Shown piece by piece: positions 21,343 to 34,500 of a DNA stretch of 64,000 nucleotides. Each line of letters starts with the position of its first letter. Within the stretch, counting starts at the first letter, position 1. The DNA comes from Pagrus major (lineage: Eukaryota; Chordata; Actinopteri; Spariformes; Sparidae). The DNA is taken from contig NC_133238.1 of NCBI RefSeq assembly GCF_040436345.1, positions 13,872,147 to 13,936,146 of the forward strand. Reading direction: 5' to 3'. Below the pieces are notes generated by a model, which made no database searches, was not told where the DNA came from, and saw only the letters and a program-made list of their open reading frames with translations. The position numbers were made by a program, and so were the translations under genes.

Positions 21343-22293
21343 GTAATTTAACGGTCATTTCTAATGTTTCACACTTTAATGACGCGGTGAAATCAGAGTA
21401 GAAGTGGAGTTAGTTGGTCAGTATCTGAGCACAGAGTGGTTGTCACTGTGTAGCTCCACTTACTGATGACTGAAGGCAGCTTTTCCTGCCTGAATCAGCC
21501 TGTGGAGGAGGCCGAGACGAGCCGCCGCTCTCCCGCTGTCTGACGCACTAAACGCGGCTGGAGAGCAGCTGTTCGCCTGGATGCGGGAGCTGGAGGTGCT
21601 GAGGGGGCTGCAGCACCCCCTAAAACGAGGCTGTAACATGGGCCGAACTTACGAGAAGGCCCGAATCATTCAGAATTTGTCATCGACAGCGTTTCACACA
21701 GTTTATAAAGGTCCTCTTAACTCAACAACTCACAAAATGGAGCGATTTTTCAAGGGAGTCTGGGGACTTCCTGTCCCTCCTCCTCTCCCTGCTGCTGCTG
21801 ACTGCAGCTGATGTGACTTATAATATGTTGGTGTTCAGGTTCTTGTTCATAATGATCAGATACGTGTTGTCCTGGAGATTCAGATGAGTCCAAACACATG
21901 AGTGTGGCCCACCATTTACTATGACGTCATCATACAGACTGAGCCCTCAGCAGCAGCTGCATGAAGTGGAAACACGTGACTGAAGTACCTCAGGATTGTA
22001 GTTACGTGTAGTACTCGAGTAAATGTACTTTCCTCCACTGTTACTGGTGTTTCTAGAACAGTGAGTCCAGTCGTGTCTCGCTGGTTAAACTGGTGTTCAG
22101 AGCAGACGACTCACTTCCAGTCTGATGGCTCCATGACACCATCTAGTGGACTGACAGTAGAAGTGCAGCGTTCATGTGACGCTGATATGAAGCAGCCAAT
22201 CAGTGGAGGAGCAGCTGATGTTCTGACAGGAGACATGATGGAAAGGCTGATTTCAGTTGATGTGCAGATGAATGATTTGTGTTTCCTCTCCAG

Positions 22294-22537
22294 ATGAAAG
22301 TGTGTGTGAGCTGAGCAGCATGAATCAGTGTGAGGACAGAGAGGAGGGAGGCCCTCCCTCTAAAACCCCTGGACCTGGACCTGGACCTGGACCTGAACCT
22401 GAACCTGGACCTGGACCTGGACCTGGACCTGGACCTGAACATGGACCTGGACCTGAGCCCAGCTGTGTGTCCTTCAGGAGTGACCAGTCAAAGGAGATTG
22501 TTACTAATTTTAAACAACAGCGTTCATCAGACAGACA
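22294..22537 (+). CDS. NLR gene 1, first coding exon with GP repeat
   Basis: Acceptor CTCTCCAG; ATG at 22320 (a short upstream ATG at 22294 hits TGA after six codons). Encodes [15 protein letters not shown], then about 13 GGACCT-type hexamers read as Gly-Pro with Glu-Pro interruptions, then [12 protein letters not shown] and [10 protein letters not shown]. Donor GTGAGT. Likely disordered. Confidence 0.85.
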
Positions 22538-25500
22538 GTGAGTTGTCCTCATGTTGCTCTCTGTTGATGTTTGTCCTCATTAAATCCAGTCTGACCAGTT
22601 GTCCTGATGGTCTTCATGTCCTCAGAGTGATGATGGAGGACAAACTTCAGTCCTTGTTCTGTGTAAAAATACTTTATAAAGTTCAGTTGAGGATAATATG
22701 AAGCTTCAGAAGTCTGAGCTACACAGAACAAGTGGAGATCCTCCAAAGACTTGTTAGTCTGATGTACCGACAGTAAAGTTTGTTGTCTGTCAGAATGAAT
22801 TCAGGATCCACAGACTGAAATCATTCAGCTTCATGTTTACTGAACTCTGGTGTGTTGATCCTTTTCTTGTTGATAGCTGCTAGTTTCTCCAGCAGCTTCT
22901 GTGTCTGAAGAATAAAAAGTCAATTAACATCTCTGGTGGTCGTCTTCTCTGTCCAACAGGAGACCAGCCTCTACTGGACCTGGACCTGGACCTGGACCTG
23001 GACCTGGACCTGAGCCCAGCTGTGTGTCCTTCAGGAGTGACCAGTCAAAGGAGATTGTTACTAATTTTAAACAACAGCGTTCATCAGACAGACAGTAAGT
23101 TGTCCTCATGTTGCTCTCTGTTGATGTTTGTCCTCATTAAATCCAGTCTGACCAGTTGTCCTGATGGTCTTCATGTCCTCAGAGTGATGATGGAGGTCAG
23201 AGCAGGATCAGTATTAAAGGACAGGTTCACAGTTTTTCATGTCTGTCCCTCAACAACTCTGACGACAGTGTTCCTCCTGTGTACAAACAGCAGTGACTCA
23301 CCTCCTGCTGAGATCTGACCCCTGCTGCTGAGGAGAGGAGAGGCTGTGTGTTATATCTAACGTTACAAGGGCCCGACCCATCCGGGCTTCATGGGGCCGG
23401 TACCGGAACCCATATTAAGGAGTAGAAAACTCTGATAACTGATATCAGCCGATTAAACTTTTCAATTATTCAAAAAAATATAGAAAAACAAATAACTTCA
23501 TTTTTGACCTGTTAAATATAGTTCAACACTTGAGACAAAGATATGAACTGAAGGCAGAACATTTTACTGTTTTACAATATTTATTAAATATGCAAAGGTC
23601 AACTTCTGCCCAATAATGATTATTATCAGATCGGCTATAATCACCTGATTAATCTGTCGGACCTCCAATTTTTACTTCATATAGTGTTTGTTTGTGAAAC
23701 ATGCAGTTAAAACACTTCAAATAGTTTTATTATGAAGCTTCATTTCAAAATATCAAGACACAAAACTGTTATTACAGTGCTTCTTTTTTATGTAAACAAC
23801 ATATCAAAAAGGACATGAACAACAAATACAAATATAAATAAATAAAAGTAAAAACAGAGACCCACATCCCGACTTACAACAACCCACCCGGGACTGCAAG
23901 ATGTTGCAGGTTTTTCTTTTAGTTTGTCCTGAATGAAGAACCGGATCATCTCAAGGTGGAGTGTGTCCATCAGCTCTGTGAGCCACAACTTCAGTGTAAA
24001 AACAATTTGTAGTTGTTATTCTCACTTTGATTCAGCTAATCTGAGCTCAGTCTCAGTCTTTGACAGTTTGTGTTAGCAGCCGACTCCTCCTGTCATTTTT
24101 TAAAGTGTCCTCAACTGTTAAATCAGCTGCTGTAGTTGATGTGAAGTTCACAGACTTTCCATTCAAACACCAGTTTGCAGCGAGCGTCCATGTTTTTCTG
24201 AGCAGATCCACTGGGACACTTTTAGATTGGATGTCGGGAATACCTTGCAAAGGAACGCACCATGAAGCCAGTGTTTCCCCCTCACTGTTCGTCGGTGCGT
24301 CTGTTTTGCTCCTGTGTTTCCTGTGTGTCTCACCTGTTCTCCAGTGCTGTGTTCTCCTTCTGTCTCCCTGGTTTGTTTATTTTAGGACTTATGGATTTCT
24401 GTTTTGTTTTGACTGCTTTGCCTTTTGGATTTTTCTCTGCCTGCCTTTTTTTGCTTGCCTTTTTGATTTTTGGGATTTTACTTCAAGTATTAAAGAAAAA
24501 ATTATTAATATGACAGGAAACAGGATGAGAGAGGGGGAAGACATGCAGCAAAAGGCCACAGGTCAGACTCAAACTCCTGAACCACCTCAGCTTGGCATAG
24601 AAAGGAGAGAGGGATTTTCCACAATAGCTTTCAGCTTTCCTCTCGTTCTCTTCTCTGTCACGGCCTCCAGACTGTCCAGGTCCATCCCCACCACAGAGCT
24701 GGCCTTCCTGACCAGCATATTCAGTCTGATCGTACCACAGCTGCTGATGCCACCTCCCCAGCTCACCACAACAAAGATGACACTGGACGACAGACTGGTT
24801 GAACATCCATAGCAGCCTAGTGCTACACTGAAGGACCTGAGTGTCCTCAGAAAGAACAGGCTGCTCTTTCCTTTCCTGTCGAAGGCTTCAGTGTTGTCCG
24901 ACCAGTCCAGCTTGTTATTCAGTTGCACCCTTATGAACTCTTGTAGGTGTCAACCATCTCCACCTCCTCCCCATTTATTGTAACAGGGATGTGGGGGCTC
25001 CTTCAACATCAGAAGTCCACCAGCAGCTCCTTGGTTTTCCAAATGTTGAGGTGTATGTGGTTCCTCTCACACCATCCTACAAAGTCCTTGACTAGGTCTC
25101 TGTACTCCTTCTTATCACCTGTGATGCAGCCAACAATGGAGGAGTCATCCGAGAACTTCTGCAGGTGGTATTTTCCTGAGTTGAAGCAAAAGTCAGAGGT
25201 GTAGAGGCTGAACAGAAACGCTGACAGTACAGTTCCCTGGGGTGTGCCGATGTTGCTCGTCACCATGTCAGACAATTAGCCGTGAAGCCTGATATACTGC
25301 AACCTGTCTGTAATCCATGCCACGAGGTCCTGATCCATCTGCATCATCCAGAGCTTCAAGGCATGCCGGTGTGGCTGGAGGGTGTTGAAGGCACTGGAGA
25401 AGTCAAAGAACATGATCCTCACTCCTTAACTTTGGCATACATTAGGTCCAAGGTCTTATCACCTCTGGTGTTGCAGGTCACACCAGTGGTTCTGTGTCAT

Positions 25501-28500
25501 CCACCCCTGCTGATGCCCAGGCAGACCTCCAGTGGTCTCTGGTGCACTCTCCAGCCCATCCTCCCGCGGGCTTCTGTCTGGTCGCCTCCTGACCTGCTTT
25601 GCCTTTTGCCTCAGCTTCCTTGTTGCCCCCTGGGCCTGCTTTGCTCTCCAGACATGGTTTGCCCTTCGGCTCTGGTTGCTGGTCGCTCAATGCCCACCCT
25701 CTGTGCCTTTCACCCAAACATCCCCAATTGGCAGTTTTTGTCTTTTCTAGTTTCTCCTCACAGGGTGTTGGGGTATCTATTTGTTTTATCAAGTGAATGC
25801 AATATGCTTCCGTAGGTTCCAGTGTGGCCATTGTGTCAATAATCACCCAAAAGCAACACAGGAAAAAGTCAATGAATAACTTTCGGGTCACACAAATCAG
25901 ACAGAATAAATATCAAAATCAAGTTTGGCCTGAGGCCCATTTTTTCTTCTTTTCATCTCCTGTTTTTGATCTGAGCATAAAATAAAAGGTACGAATAACA
26001 AACCAGTATTTGCTTTTTTGGAATCAGATTCATAAACAAACAACTAAATAATGAATCATTTTTTCATTCTCCAATGTTGGAATCTCAACTGAATACAAGT
26101 TTATTGAGACTCTTCACCAATTTGCACTGGACAGTTAGCATCCAACTAGCTTGTGTTAGCTGTGTGTTCCTGTCCACAGTATTTTAGGGGTCAAGAGCTG
26201 GAGGGACTAAACCAGACAAGCTGCTGAACCAACCCAGTAAACTGACTGACTGTTGGTTCACAGTGGGATCAGCAGTACCACCAACACTTTGATGTCAGGG
26301 GAAACCATCTGATTCAATGATGTCATCAACACTTTAACTCAAAGGACCTTCAGCTTGTGTTTGTCTCTGAGTGGACAGACATAATGTGGCTGATTCTTCA
26401 TGATTCCTCCACAGAGTCGACCAGGAGAGCTCAGAGGTTCCCAGAGGTCCGTCTGCCCAGCAGCATCAAACACACCTGGACTCCATATTTATGGTCTGTA
26501 CATGAACAACAACTGCTTTTACATCCAGTCTGTTCACAATAATCTCCATGCTGCACTTTACAGACCAGTGGTGAATCTGTCAACCATGGATCTGATGTTT
26601 GGCTCCATGATGTTAAATGTTCTCATTCACATAATATTCTGTTCCAGCTGCTGGAGGAGAACATTGTGACCTTTGTGAAGAACGAGCTGAAGAAGGTCCA
26701 GAAGGTTCTGAGTTCAGATTACCCAGAATGCTTCGAGAGTCAGAGGGAGGATGAGGAGGTGTTGGATGGTGAGGATGAAGAGCAGAGGAGGAGCAGCAGA
26801 GAGGCATTTCTGAAGATCACACTTCACTTCCTGAGGAGAATGAAGGAGGAGGAGCTGGCTGACTGTCTGCAGAGCAGTAAGAGGATTTCTCTAAAGATGT
26901 AACATGATGGATCAATGAGACTTTAACTGAAGTCTTTTTTTTATTTTTTTTTTATTATTTTTTTATTGGAGACCAGCATTATACAAGTATCAGTACAAAA
27001 GATACAGTTATTCCGCAGCTGTTATCCACTCTTTTTCCTTTTTTAAATGGAACATTAGAACAAAGAACCAGGGAGGTGAAAAAGGAAGACTGACAATAGT
27101 AATAAAGATAATAGATAAATAAATACAGGATGCCCAGTATGTTCGCTAAAAATAAATAAATAAGTAAATACAATAAAATAAAAAATAAATAAAAGAAATT
27201 GGATGCATCAGATCGATTCAGTCGGGGTCCAGAGAGGTGAGGGTATTAACATGCGTGATGAGAGGTTGCCATCTTTTATAGAAATTAGCTGCTGAGCCTC
27301 TTAGGGAATGTTTAACTTTTTCCAAAGATAAGAAGGACATTAAATCACTTAACCAAGAGGTAGTAGGAGGGGCGCTTGGGCTTTTCCAATGTAATAGAAT
27401 ACGTCTGCGGGCTATGAGCGAGGCAAAGGCGACAACATCAGAGTTTTTCTTAGTGAGTCTAGTTGGAGCACGAGGTACTCCAAAGATGGATATCAAAGGG
27501 CACGGTTTTAACGTGATATTGAGGGCTTTGTTTAACAAATAAAAAAAACAAGACCAAAAATTGACTAGTTTGGGACAAGAAAAAAACATATGAACATGAT
27601 CTGCTGGAGACAAACCACATCTGTCACAAATATCGTTTGTGCCTGGAAATAGCCTACTAAGTCTGCTTTTTGTAAAATGAATTTTATGGAGAACCTTAAA
27701 TTGGATTAAACTAAGACGAGCACAAGAAGACGTAGAATTAACCCTAAACAATGCCTCCTCCCACCACCCATCTGTCAAACCGAAGCCAAGCTCCCTCTCC
27801 CAACTATCCTTGGCCTTCTCAGGGGAAGACGTATTCGAAGATGATATGAGGTCATATAAAACTGAAATCTTGCTACGAGCTAATGGAAGAGAGAGCACCT
27901 CTGTGATAAGAGATCCCGTTGGAGCTTGAGGAAAAGATGTAAAGTTTGTGCGAGCATAATTCCGTACTTGAAAGTATCGAAACAAATGAGCTTGGGGTAA
28001 ATTATATTTAATACGGAGATCATTAAATGCAGCAAAAAATCCCTCCAAGTATAAATCTGAGAAATGAACCAGACCTCTCTCTCTCCACAAAGTGAAAGCT
28101 ATATCTGTGTTGGAGGAGGGAAATAGATGATTGTTGCGAATAGGACTTAATGGGATGGGTGTTGAAAGTCTGAAGTGTTGCCTGAATTGTTTCCAAATTT
28201 TCAAAGACGAAAGTACAATCGGGTTTTTAATATAACTAGGATAACGAGAGGCAAGAGGGGAACAAACCAGAGCTGTCAGAGAAGAAGGATGACAAGAAGC
28301 ATCTTCCATTATGCACCAGTCCAGGCTGGGAGAATTACACCAGGCATGGATTTTTTGAAGATTGGCAGCCCAATAGTAAAATAATAAGTTGGGCAGGGCA
28401 AAGCCCCCTGCTGATTTGCTTCTTTGGAGTGTTGTTTGACGCACTCTTGGATTCTTACCGGCCCAAATAAATTTTGAGATCATTTTGTCTAACATTTGCA

Positions 28501-31500
28501 AAAACGATTTAGATAAAAAGATTGGAAGACACTGAAAAAGAAACAAAAATCTCGGAAGAATATTCATTTTAATAGAATTTATTCTGCCTATCAAAGAGAG
28601 AGGGAGAGAGTCCCAGCGCGCCAGATCAGTCTTAATTTCCGTAACCAACTTTGTAAAGTTATTTTTGTGTAGTAAAGGGAGGGAGTGAGAAATATTAATA
28701 CCTAAATAGCGAAAGCTATTATGAGCTAATCGGAATGGTAATGCATCTGATGAGATCTGTTTAGCTGCTATGTTTACTGGAAAACACTCGCTTTTACTAA
28801 TGTTCAATTTGTAACCTGAAAATGATCCGAAAGTTGTCAAGGTTTGTAAAATATTATCTACACAACTAACTGGGTCTGTGACATATAGCAACAAGTCATC
28901 AGCATAAAGAGATACCCGATGTTCCAGTCCAGCTCTAAAGATGCCAGTAAAACAAGAAGAGGATTTGAGAGCAATGGAAAGAGGCTCTATTGCTATGGCG
29001 AAAAGCAGGGGGGACATTGGGCAACCTTGGCGGGTCCCTCTTGAAAGAGGGAAATATTCAGACCTATGAAAATTAGTTGACACACAGGCAGAAGGGGCAG
29101 AATATAAAAGTTGTATCCAGGAAATAAATTTAGACCCAAAGCCAAATTTCCCCAAAGCAGAAAACAAGTAATCCCATTCAACCCAGTCAAAGGCTTTCTC
29201 CGCATCTAAGGATATGACCATTTCAGCAGTTTGGGACGTGTTAGGAGATAGCACAATATTTAGAAGTCTCCTAATGTTAGATGATAGTTGGCGACCTCTA
29301 ACGAACCCTGTTTGATCCAATGAAATTATATCAAGAAGACAAGGGTCCAAACGGCATGCTAATACTTTGGCTAGAAGTTTTACATCTGAATTTAATAAGC
29401 TTATCGGTCTCCAGCTGCTACATTCATCTAAGTTCTTGTCTTTTTTAGGAATGAGTGAGATTAAAGCCTGATTTAAAGTTGGAGGCAGAGAGCCTTGCTT
29501 CAGTGAGTCTTGAAACATGTCTAATAGCAATGGAGCAAGTTGATGGGAAAACCTTTTATAAAAGTCAACCGGAAATCCATCCGGCCCTGGAGCTTTGTTA
29601 TTTTGCATTAATTTAAGACAAGAAGTTAATTCTTCCAATTGTATAGGCCTTTCCAACTCCTCTTTAATACAAGGATCTATGGTAGGTATATCAATGTTAT
29701 CCAAGAAGTTATCCATTGTAGTCTTATTTACAGGAGGTTCAGACTGATATAGGTTAGAATAAAAGGAAGCGAAGGTGGAATTTATTTCAGCTGGGATGGT
29801 AATTAGGGAATGAGAGGAGTCATAAATTTGTGATATGAAATTTGAGGCTGATTGACGCTTAAGTTGAAGTGCGAGGAGACGGCTGGCTTTATCACCGTAT
29901 TCATAGTATGTCCCTTTAGTCCGTCTTAGAAGGTACTCTGCTTTATCTGTAGAGAGAAGGTCATAATCAGATTGTAATTTGACCCTTTTAGCATACAGTT
30001 CTGGACTGGGAGAGTCTGAATATTCTCTATCTATGCTGAGAATTGCATCGATAAGCTCTTGCTGTTTTTGTTTATTTTTCCTAGCGAGATGTGTGCTGTA
30101 TGAGATAATGTCTCCCCTAATTACTGCTTTTAATGTTTCCCATAACAGAGAGGGTGATGTGGACTCAGTCTTGTTATTCTCAAGGAAAACATCAATCTTC
30201 TTTGAAATATACTCACAAAACTCATTTTTAGCTAGCAGCCCTGTGTTGAACTTCCATTGTTTTATAATATTAGGTAAGAGTGCTAAGTCTAAAGTGTGAG
30301 GCGCGTGATCGGAAATAACGATAGCAGAATATTCAGTGGATTTTACAGCAGGTAGGAGAGCCCTGTCTATAAAAAAATAATCGATGCGGGAATAAGCTTG
30401 GTGTACTTTGGAGAAATAAGAAAATTCTTTTGAGAGTGGGTGGAGCAAGCGCCAAGCATCTATGCAGCCCAACTGACTCATAATAGATGAAAATGTCTTC
30501 GACATGGCAGAGGGTATAAGCACTTTCGGGTGGGAACGATCGAGTTTGGGATTTATTACTAGGTTCAGGTCTCCCCTACAATGAGACGGTGAGTATCCAA
30601 GTTGGGAATTTTTGAAAAAAGAGAAGTCATAAAGTTTGGGTTGTCCCAATTTAGTTGGCCATAACCTGGTGACTTTTAACCATATATAAAGTAGCGGCGG
30701 ATTTTGATACCCTCATGTCAGGGAATTAAAGTGCGTTTCCTTGAGTAAATGAGACGTTTTATATATAAACAAAACAAAAAAGCCCATGAAGTAAAGCAAA
30801 ACAAGTCACAGTTGACCATGCTACTTAAACACTGTCTACATTTAGCTGGAAATGAAATGGAGTGATATGTGGTACTGTTCATGGTGTATGGTCCATTTCA
30901 ACAGTGTAGCCGCACCTCACCTCGAGAAAGTCCAGCAAAGGAAAAATAGTAATAGAAATAGTGGTCCCAAAAGAATCGCCAGGTCACATACATCAGTGAT
31001 CGTTCCGCTCGCTCCCTCTTTCACTTATGCGTTCCTCGAAAAACCGCTCCGCTTGCTCCGGGGAGTCAAACATGTGGGTCACACCGTTGAAGGTGACGCG
31101 CAGCCGGGCAGGGTAGATCATGCCGAACCGGATCCCTTTCTTAAAAAGCAAGGATTTCACCTGGTTGAAAGCAGCTCGCCTCTTCGCCACTGCAGGACTG
31201 AAGTCTTCGTAAAACTTTATGTTATGACCCCGATAAGTCATATTGCGGTGCTCCTTTGCCCATAGTAACACTCTCTCTTTATCGATGAAGCGGTGAAAGC
31301 GCACTATCACAGGGCGGGATCCCTGGCGAGGTTTCGGTCTGAGACTACGATGTGCCCGGTCGAGTTCAGGTGTGGAGTTCAATAGTGCCTCTGCAGCCAC
31401 TTCCTTGAATAAATCTGTCATGAATTGTCTCGGATTAGTACCTTCAATGTCTTCAGGAAGCCCAATCTCTTAGAACTCTCAAACTCTTAGATTTTGACGC

Positions 31501-34500
31501 TTTGAGCGAGACACCAAGTCCTCCACCGTAGCCTGGAGAGCACCGTGCTCTTCTGTTATCGAGGTTAGCTTGGAGCGTAGCTCCACGACTTCTTGCTCCA
31601 GGCTAACGATGTTATCCAAGTGAGTCGAGAGGGCCGTTTCCATCTCCGAGATTGTAGAGGTGTGTTTAGCCACGGTGGTGGTAATGGATTCAAGAGTTGA
31701 GTTAATCGGGGCGAGGGCCGTGTTCAGAAAGGCTGTGAGCTCCGCAGTGGTGCTTTTCCTAGATTTTTCCAGTTCGATGATGAGTGTTTCCAAAGTGAGG
31801 GGGGAAGGCTCTGACGCCATGTTGCTAGCTTCCCGACCAGAAAAGGGGAGAGTTTGCTGTTGTGCCTGGCCTTTCCGAGATTGTTTGCTCATTCTTGTGT
31901 AGGTTCAGCGCAACGTTAATTAAAACAGGTAGTTACACTAAAGATATATTTGAAAAAATTACATCGTAATTAACAAACTATCACGAAGATATACGGAGGT
32001 ATGCCCCACGCGTCCGTCCTCTACATCGTCAAACCGGAAGTCTCCCACATTTACTGAAGTCTGATGATGATGATGATGATGATGGAAAATCTGTTTATAG
32101 ATGCAATCTTTAGGGGAAGGAAATTGTCTTATTGTCTTTATAAATAACTTAATGATCTTGCTTGTTGTGTGTTTATTCAGGAAGTCATTCTGGAGTTTAT
32201 CAGCGTAAACTTAAATCTAACCTTCAGAAGAAGTTCCAGTGTGTGTTTGAGGGGATCTTTAAAGCAGGAAACCCAACCCTTCTGAATCAGATCTACACAG
32301 AGCTCTACATCACAGAGGGAGGGACTGCAGAGGTCAATGATGAACATGAGGTCAGACAGATTGAAGCAGCATCCAGGAAACCAGACAGACCAGAAACAAC
32401 AGTCAGACAAGAAGACATCTTCAAAGCCTCACCTGGAAGAGACGAACCAATCAGAACAGTGATGACAAAGGGAGTGGCTGGCATCGGGAAAACAGTCTTA
32501 ACACAGAAGTTCACTCTGGACTGGGCTGAAGACAAAGCCAACCAGGACATACAGTTCACATTTCCATTCACTTTCAGAGAGCTGAATGTGCTGAAAGAGA
32601 AAAAGTTCAGCTTGGTGGAGCTTGTTCATCACTTCTTCACTGAAACCAAAGAAATCTGCAGCTTTAAAGAGTTCCAGGTTGTGTTCATCTTCGACGGTCT
32701 GGATGAGTGTCGACTTCCTCTGGACTTCCACAACACTGAGATCCTGACTGATGTTACAGAGTCCACCTCAGTGGATGTGCTGCTAACAAACCTCTTCAGG
32801 GGAAACCTGCTTCCCTCTGCTCGCCTCTGGATAACCACACGACCTGCAGCAGCCAATCAGATCCCTCCTGAGTGTGTTGACATGGTGACAGAGGTCAGAG
32901 GGTTCACTGACCCCCAGAAGGAGGAGTACTTCAGGAAGAGGTTCAGAGATGAGGAGCAGGCCAGCAGGATCATCTCCCACATCAAGACATCACGAAGCCT
33001 CCACATCATGTGCCACATCCCAGTCTTCTGCTGGATCACTGCTACAGTTCTGGAGGATGTGTTGAAGACCAGAGAGGGAGGAGAGCTGCCCAAGACCCTG
33101 ACTGAGATGTACATCCACTTCCTGGTGGTTCAGTCCAAAGTGAAGAACGTCAAGTATGATGGAGGAGCTGAGACAGATCCACACTGGACTCCAGAGAGCA
33201 GGAAGATGATTGAGTCTCTGGGAAAACTAGCTTTTGAGCAGCTGCAGAGCGGCAACCTGATCTTCTATGAATCAGACCTGACAGAGTGTGGCATCGATAT
33301 CAGAGCAGCCTCAGTGTACTCAGGAGTGTTCACACAGATCTTTAAAGAGGAGAAAGGACTGTACCAGGACAAGGTGTTCTGCTTCATCCATCTGAGTGTT
33401 CAGGAGTTTCTGGCTGCTCTTCACGTCCATCTGACGTTCATCAACTCTGGAGTCAATCTGCTGTCAGAAGAAGAGCAACCAGCATCCTGGTGGTCGGAAA
33501 TGTTCGGAGGCAAATCAACACGTTTCTACCAGAGGGCTGTGGACGAGGCCTTACAGAGTCCAAACGGACACCTGGACTTGTTCCTCCGCTTCCTCCTGGG
33601 TCTTTCACTGCAGACCAATCAGACTCTCCTGCGAGGTCTGCAGACACAGACAGGAAGTAGCTCACAGACCAATCAGAAAACAGTCGGTTACATCAAGAAG
33701 AAGTTCGAAGGGACTCTGCCTGCAGAGAGAAGCATCAATCTGTTCCACTGTCTGAATGAACTGAACGACCGTTCTCTCGTGGAGGAGATCCAACAGTCCC
33801 TGAGATCAGGAAGTCTCTCCACAGATAAACTGTCTCCTGCTCAGTGGTCAGCTCTGGTCTTCATCTTACTGTCATCAGAAGAAGATCTGGATGTGTTTGA
33901 CCTGAAGAAATACTCTGCTTCAGAGGAGGCTCTTCGGAGGCTGCTGCCAGTGGTCAAAGCCTCCAACAAAGCTCTGTAAGTGTGAAGAAGCTTTTTCAGG
34001 ATGCAGTAAATGTGCTGTTATTGACCCAAATAGAAATAATGTTCTTGTTCTGATCATTATTCTTTATCCAGACTGAGTGTCTGTAACCTCTCAAGGAGAA
34101 GCTGTGAAGCTCTGTCCTCAGTTCTCAGCTCCCAGTCCTCTAGTCTGAGAGAGCTGGACCTGAGTAACAACGACCTGCAGGATTCAGGAGTGAAGCAGCT
34201 GTCTGTTGGACTGGAGAGTCCACACTGCAATCTGGAAAGTTTGAGGTCAGATCATGTTACTGTTTGTTGTGAAATCATTTATATATTTCTGGTAGATTTT
34301 TTTGCTATCAAACTTGTCCTTGAAACTCTCAGGTCAGTTAGTTCAATTTGTCTCAAATTATCTCAGGATTCAATATGTCATGTAACTTTACAATTGGAGC
34401 AGGTCTTGATCATACTTAGCCAGACAGGGTCCGCTATTTGAAATAGAAAATATTTTGTCACTTTTCACCTGCATACATATAAATATAGATCTAAATATAT

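Larger units (their letters stand above)
22538..26414 (+). other. NLR gene 1 introns 1-2 with an old LINE and repeats
   Basis: Holds the second GP exon. From 23340 to about 26340 it is nearly identical to 53460-56460 in gene 2, so its transposon content predates the duplication. This includes a palindromic repeat (about 23430-23670), an unidentified T-rich stretch (24060-24500) that happens to be open for 250 codons, and an L2/CR1-like reverse transcriptase fragment. Confidence 0.7.
26926..32062 (-). mobile_element. L1-like LINE inserted antisense in NLR gene 1 intron
   Basis: Flanked by ACTGAAGTCT at 26926-26935 and 32053-32062 (target-site duplication). The homologous intron of gene 2 has a single uninterrupted ACTGAAGTCT at about 57051-57060. 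The poly(A) tail appears as T-rich sequence at 26934-26967 on the plus strand, showing minus orientation. About 5.1 kb, with 5' UTR, ORF1 and ORF2, so close to full length but damaged (ORF1 stops, missing endonuclease N-terminus). Confidence 0.93.

Noticed and set aside
21581-21811. 76-codon ORF identical in both copies (48026-48256)
   Set aside because: It lies in the 5' non-coding part of the NLR genes. Identity is expected from recent duplication, and no family resemblance was seen. A role as an upstream ORF cannot be excluded.
22200-22552. Minus-strand RS-dipeptide and GP-rich frames opposite the GP exons
   Set aside because: These are shadows of the GGACCT hexamer, which is open in almost any frame. 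Splice phases fix the plus-strand GP frame.
24060-24812. Open frame of 250 codons on the plus strand (repeated at 54199-54951)
   Set aside because: Its first part is T-rich low-complexity sequence and its second part lies antisense to the L2/CR1-like reverse transcriptase. No domain is recognisable, and conservation between copies only reflects the recent duplication.
25282-25815. Open frame of 177 codons on the plus strand, and its minus-strand partner 25478-25891
   Set aside because: They overlap or flank the dead LINE and have no recognisable motifs; the same frames in copy 2 are inherited by duplication.
32177-33184. Minus-strand ORFs across the NACHT exon (also 57169-58176)
   Set aside because: Antisense shadows of the conserved FISNA-NACHT coding sequence.
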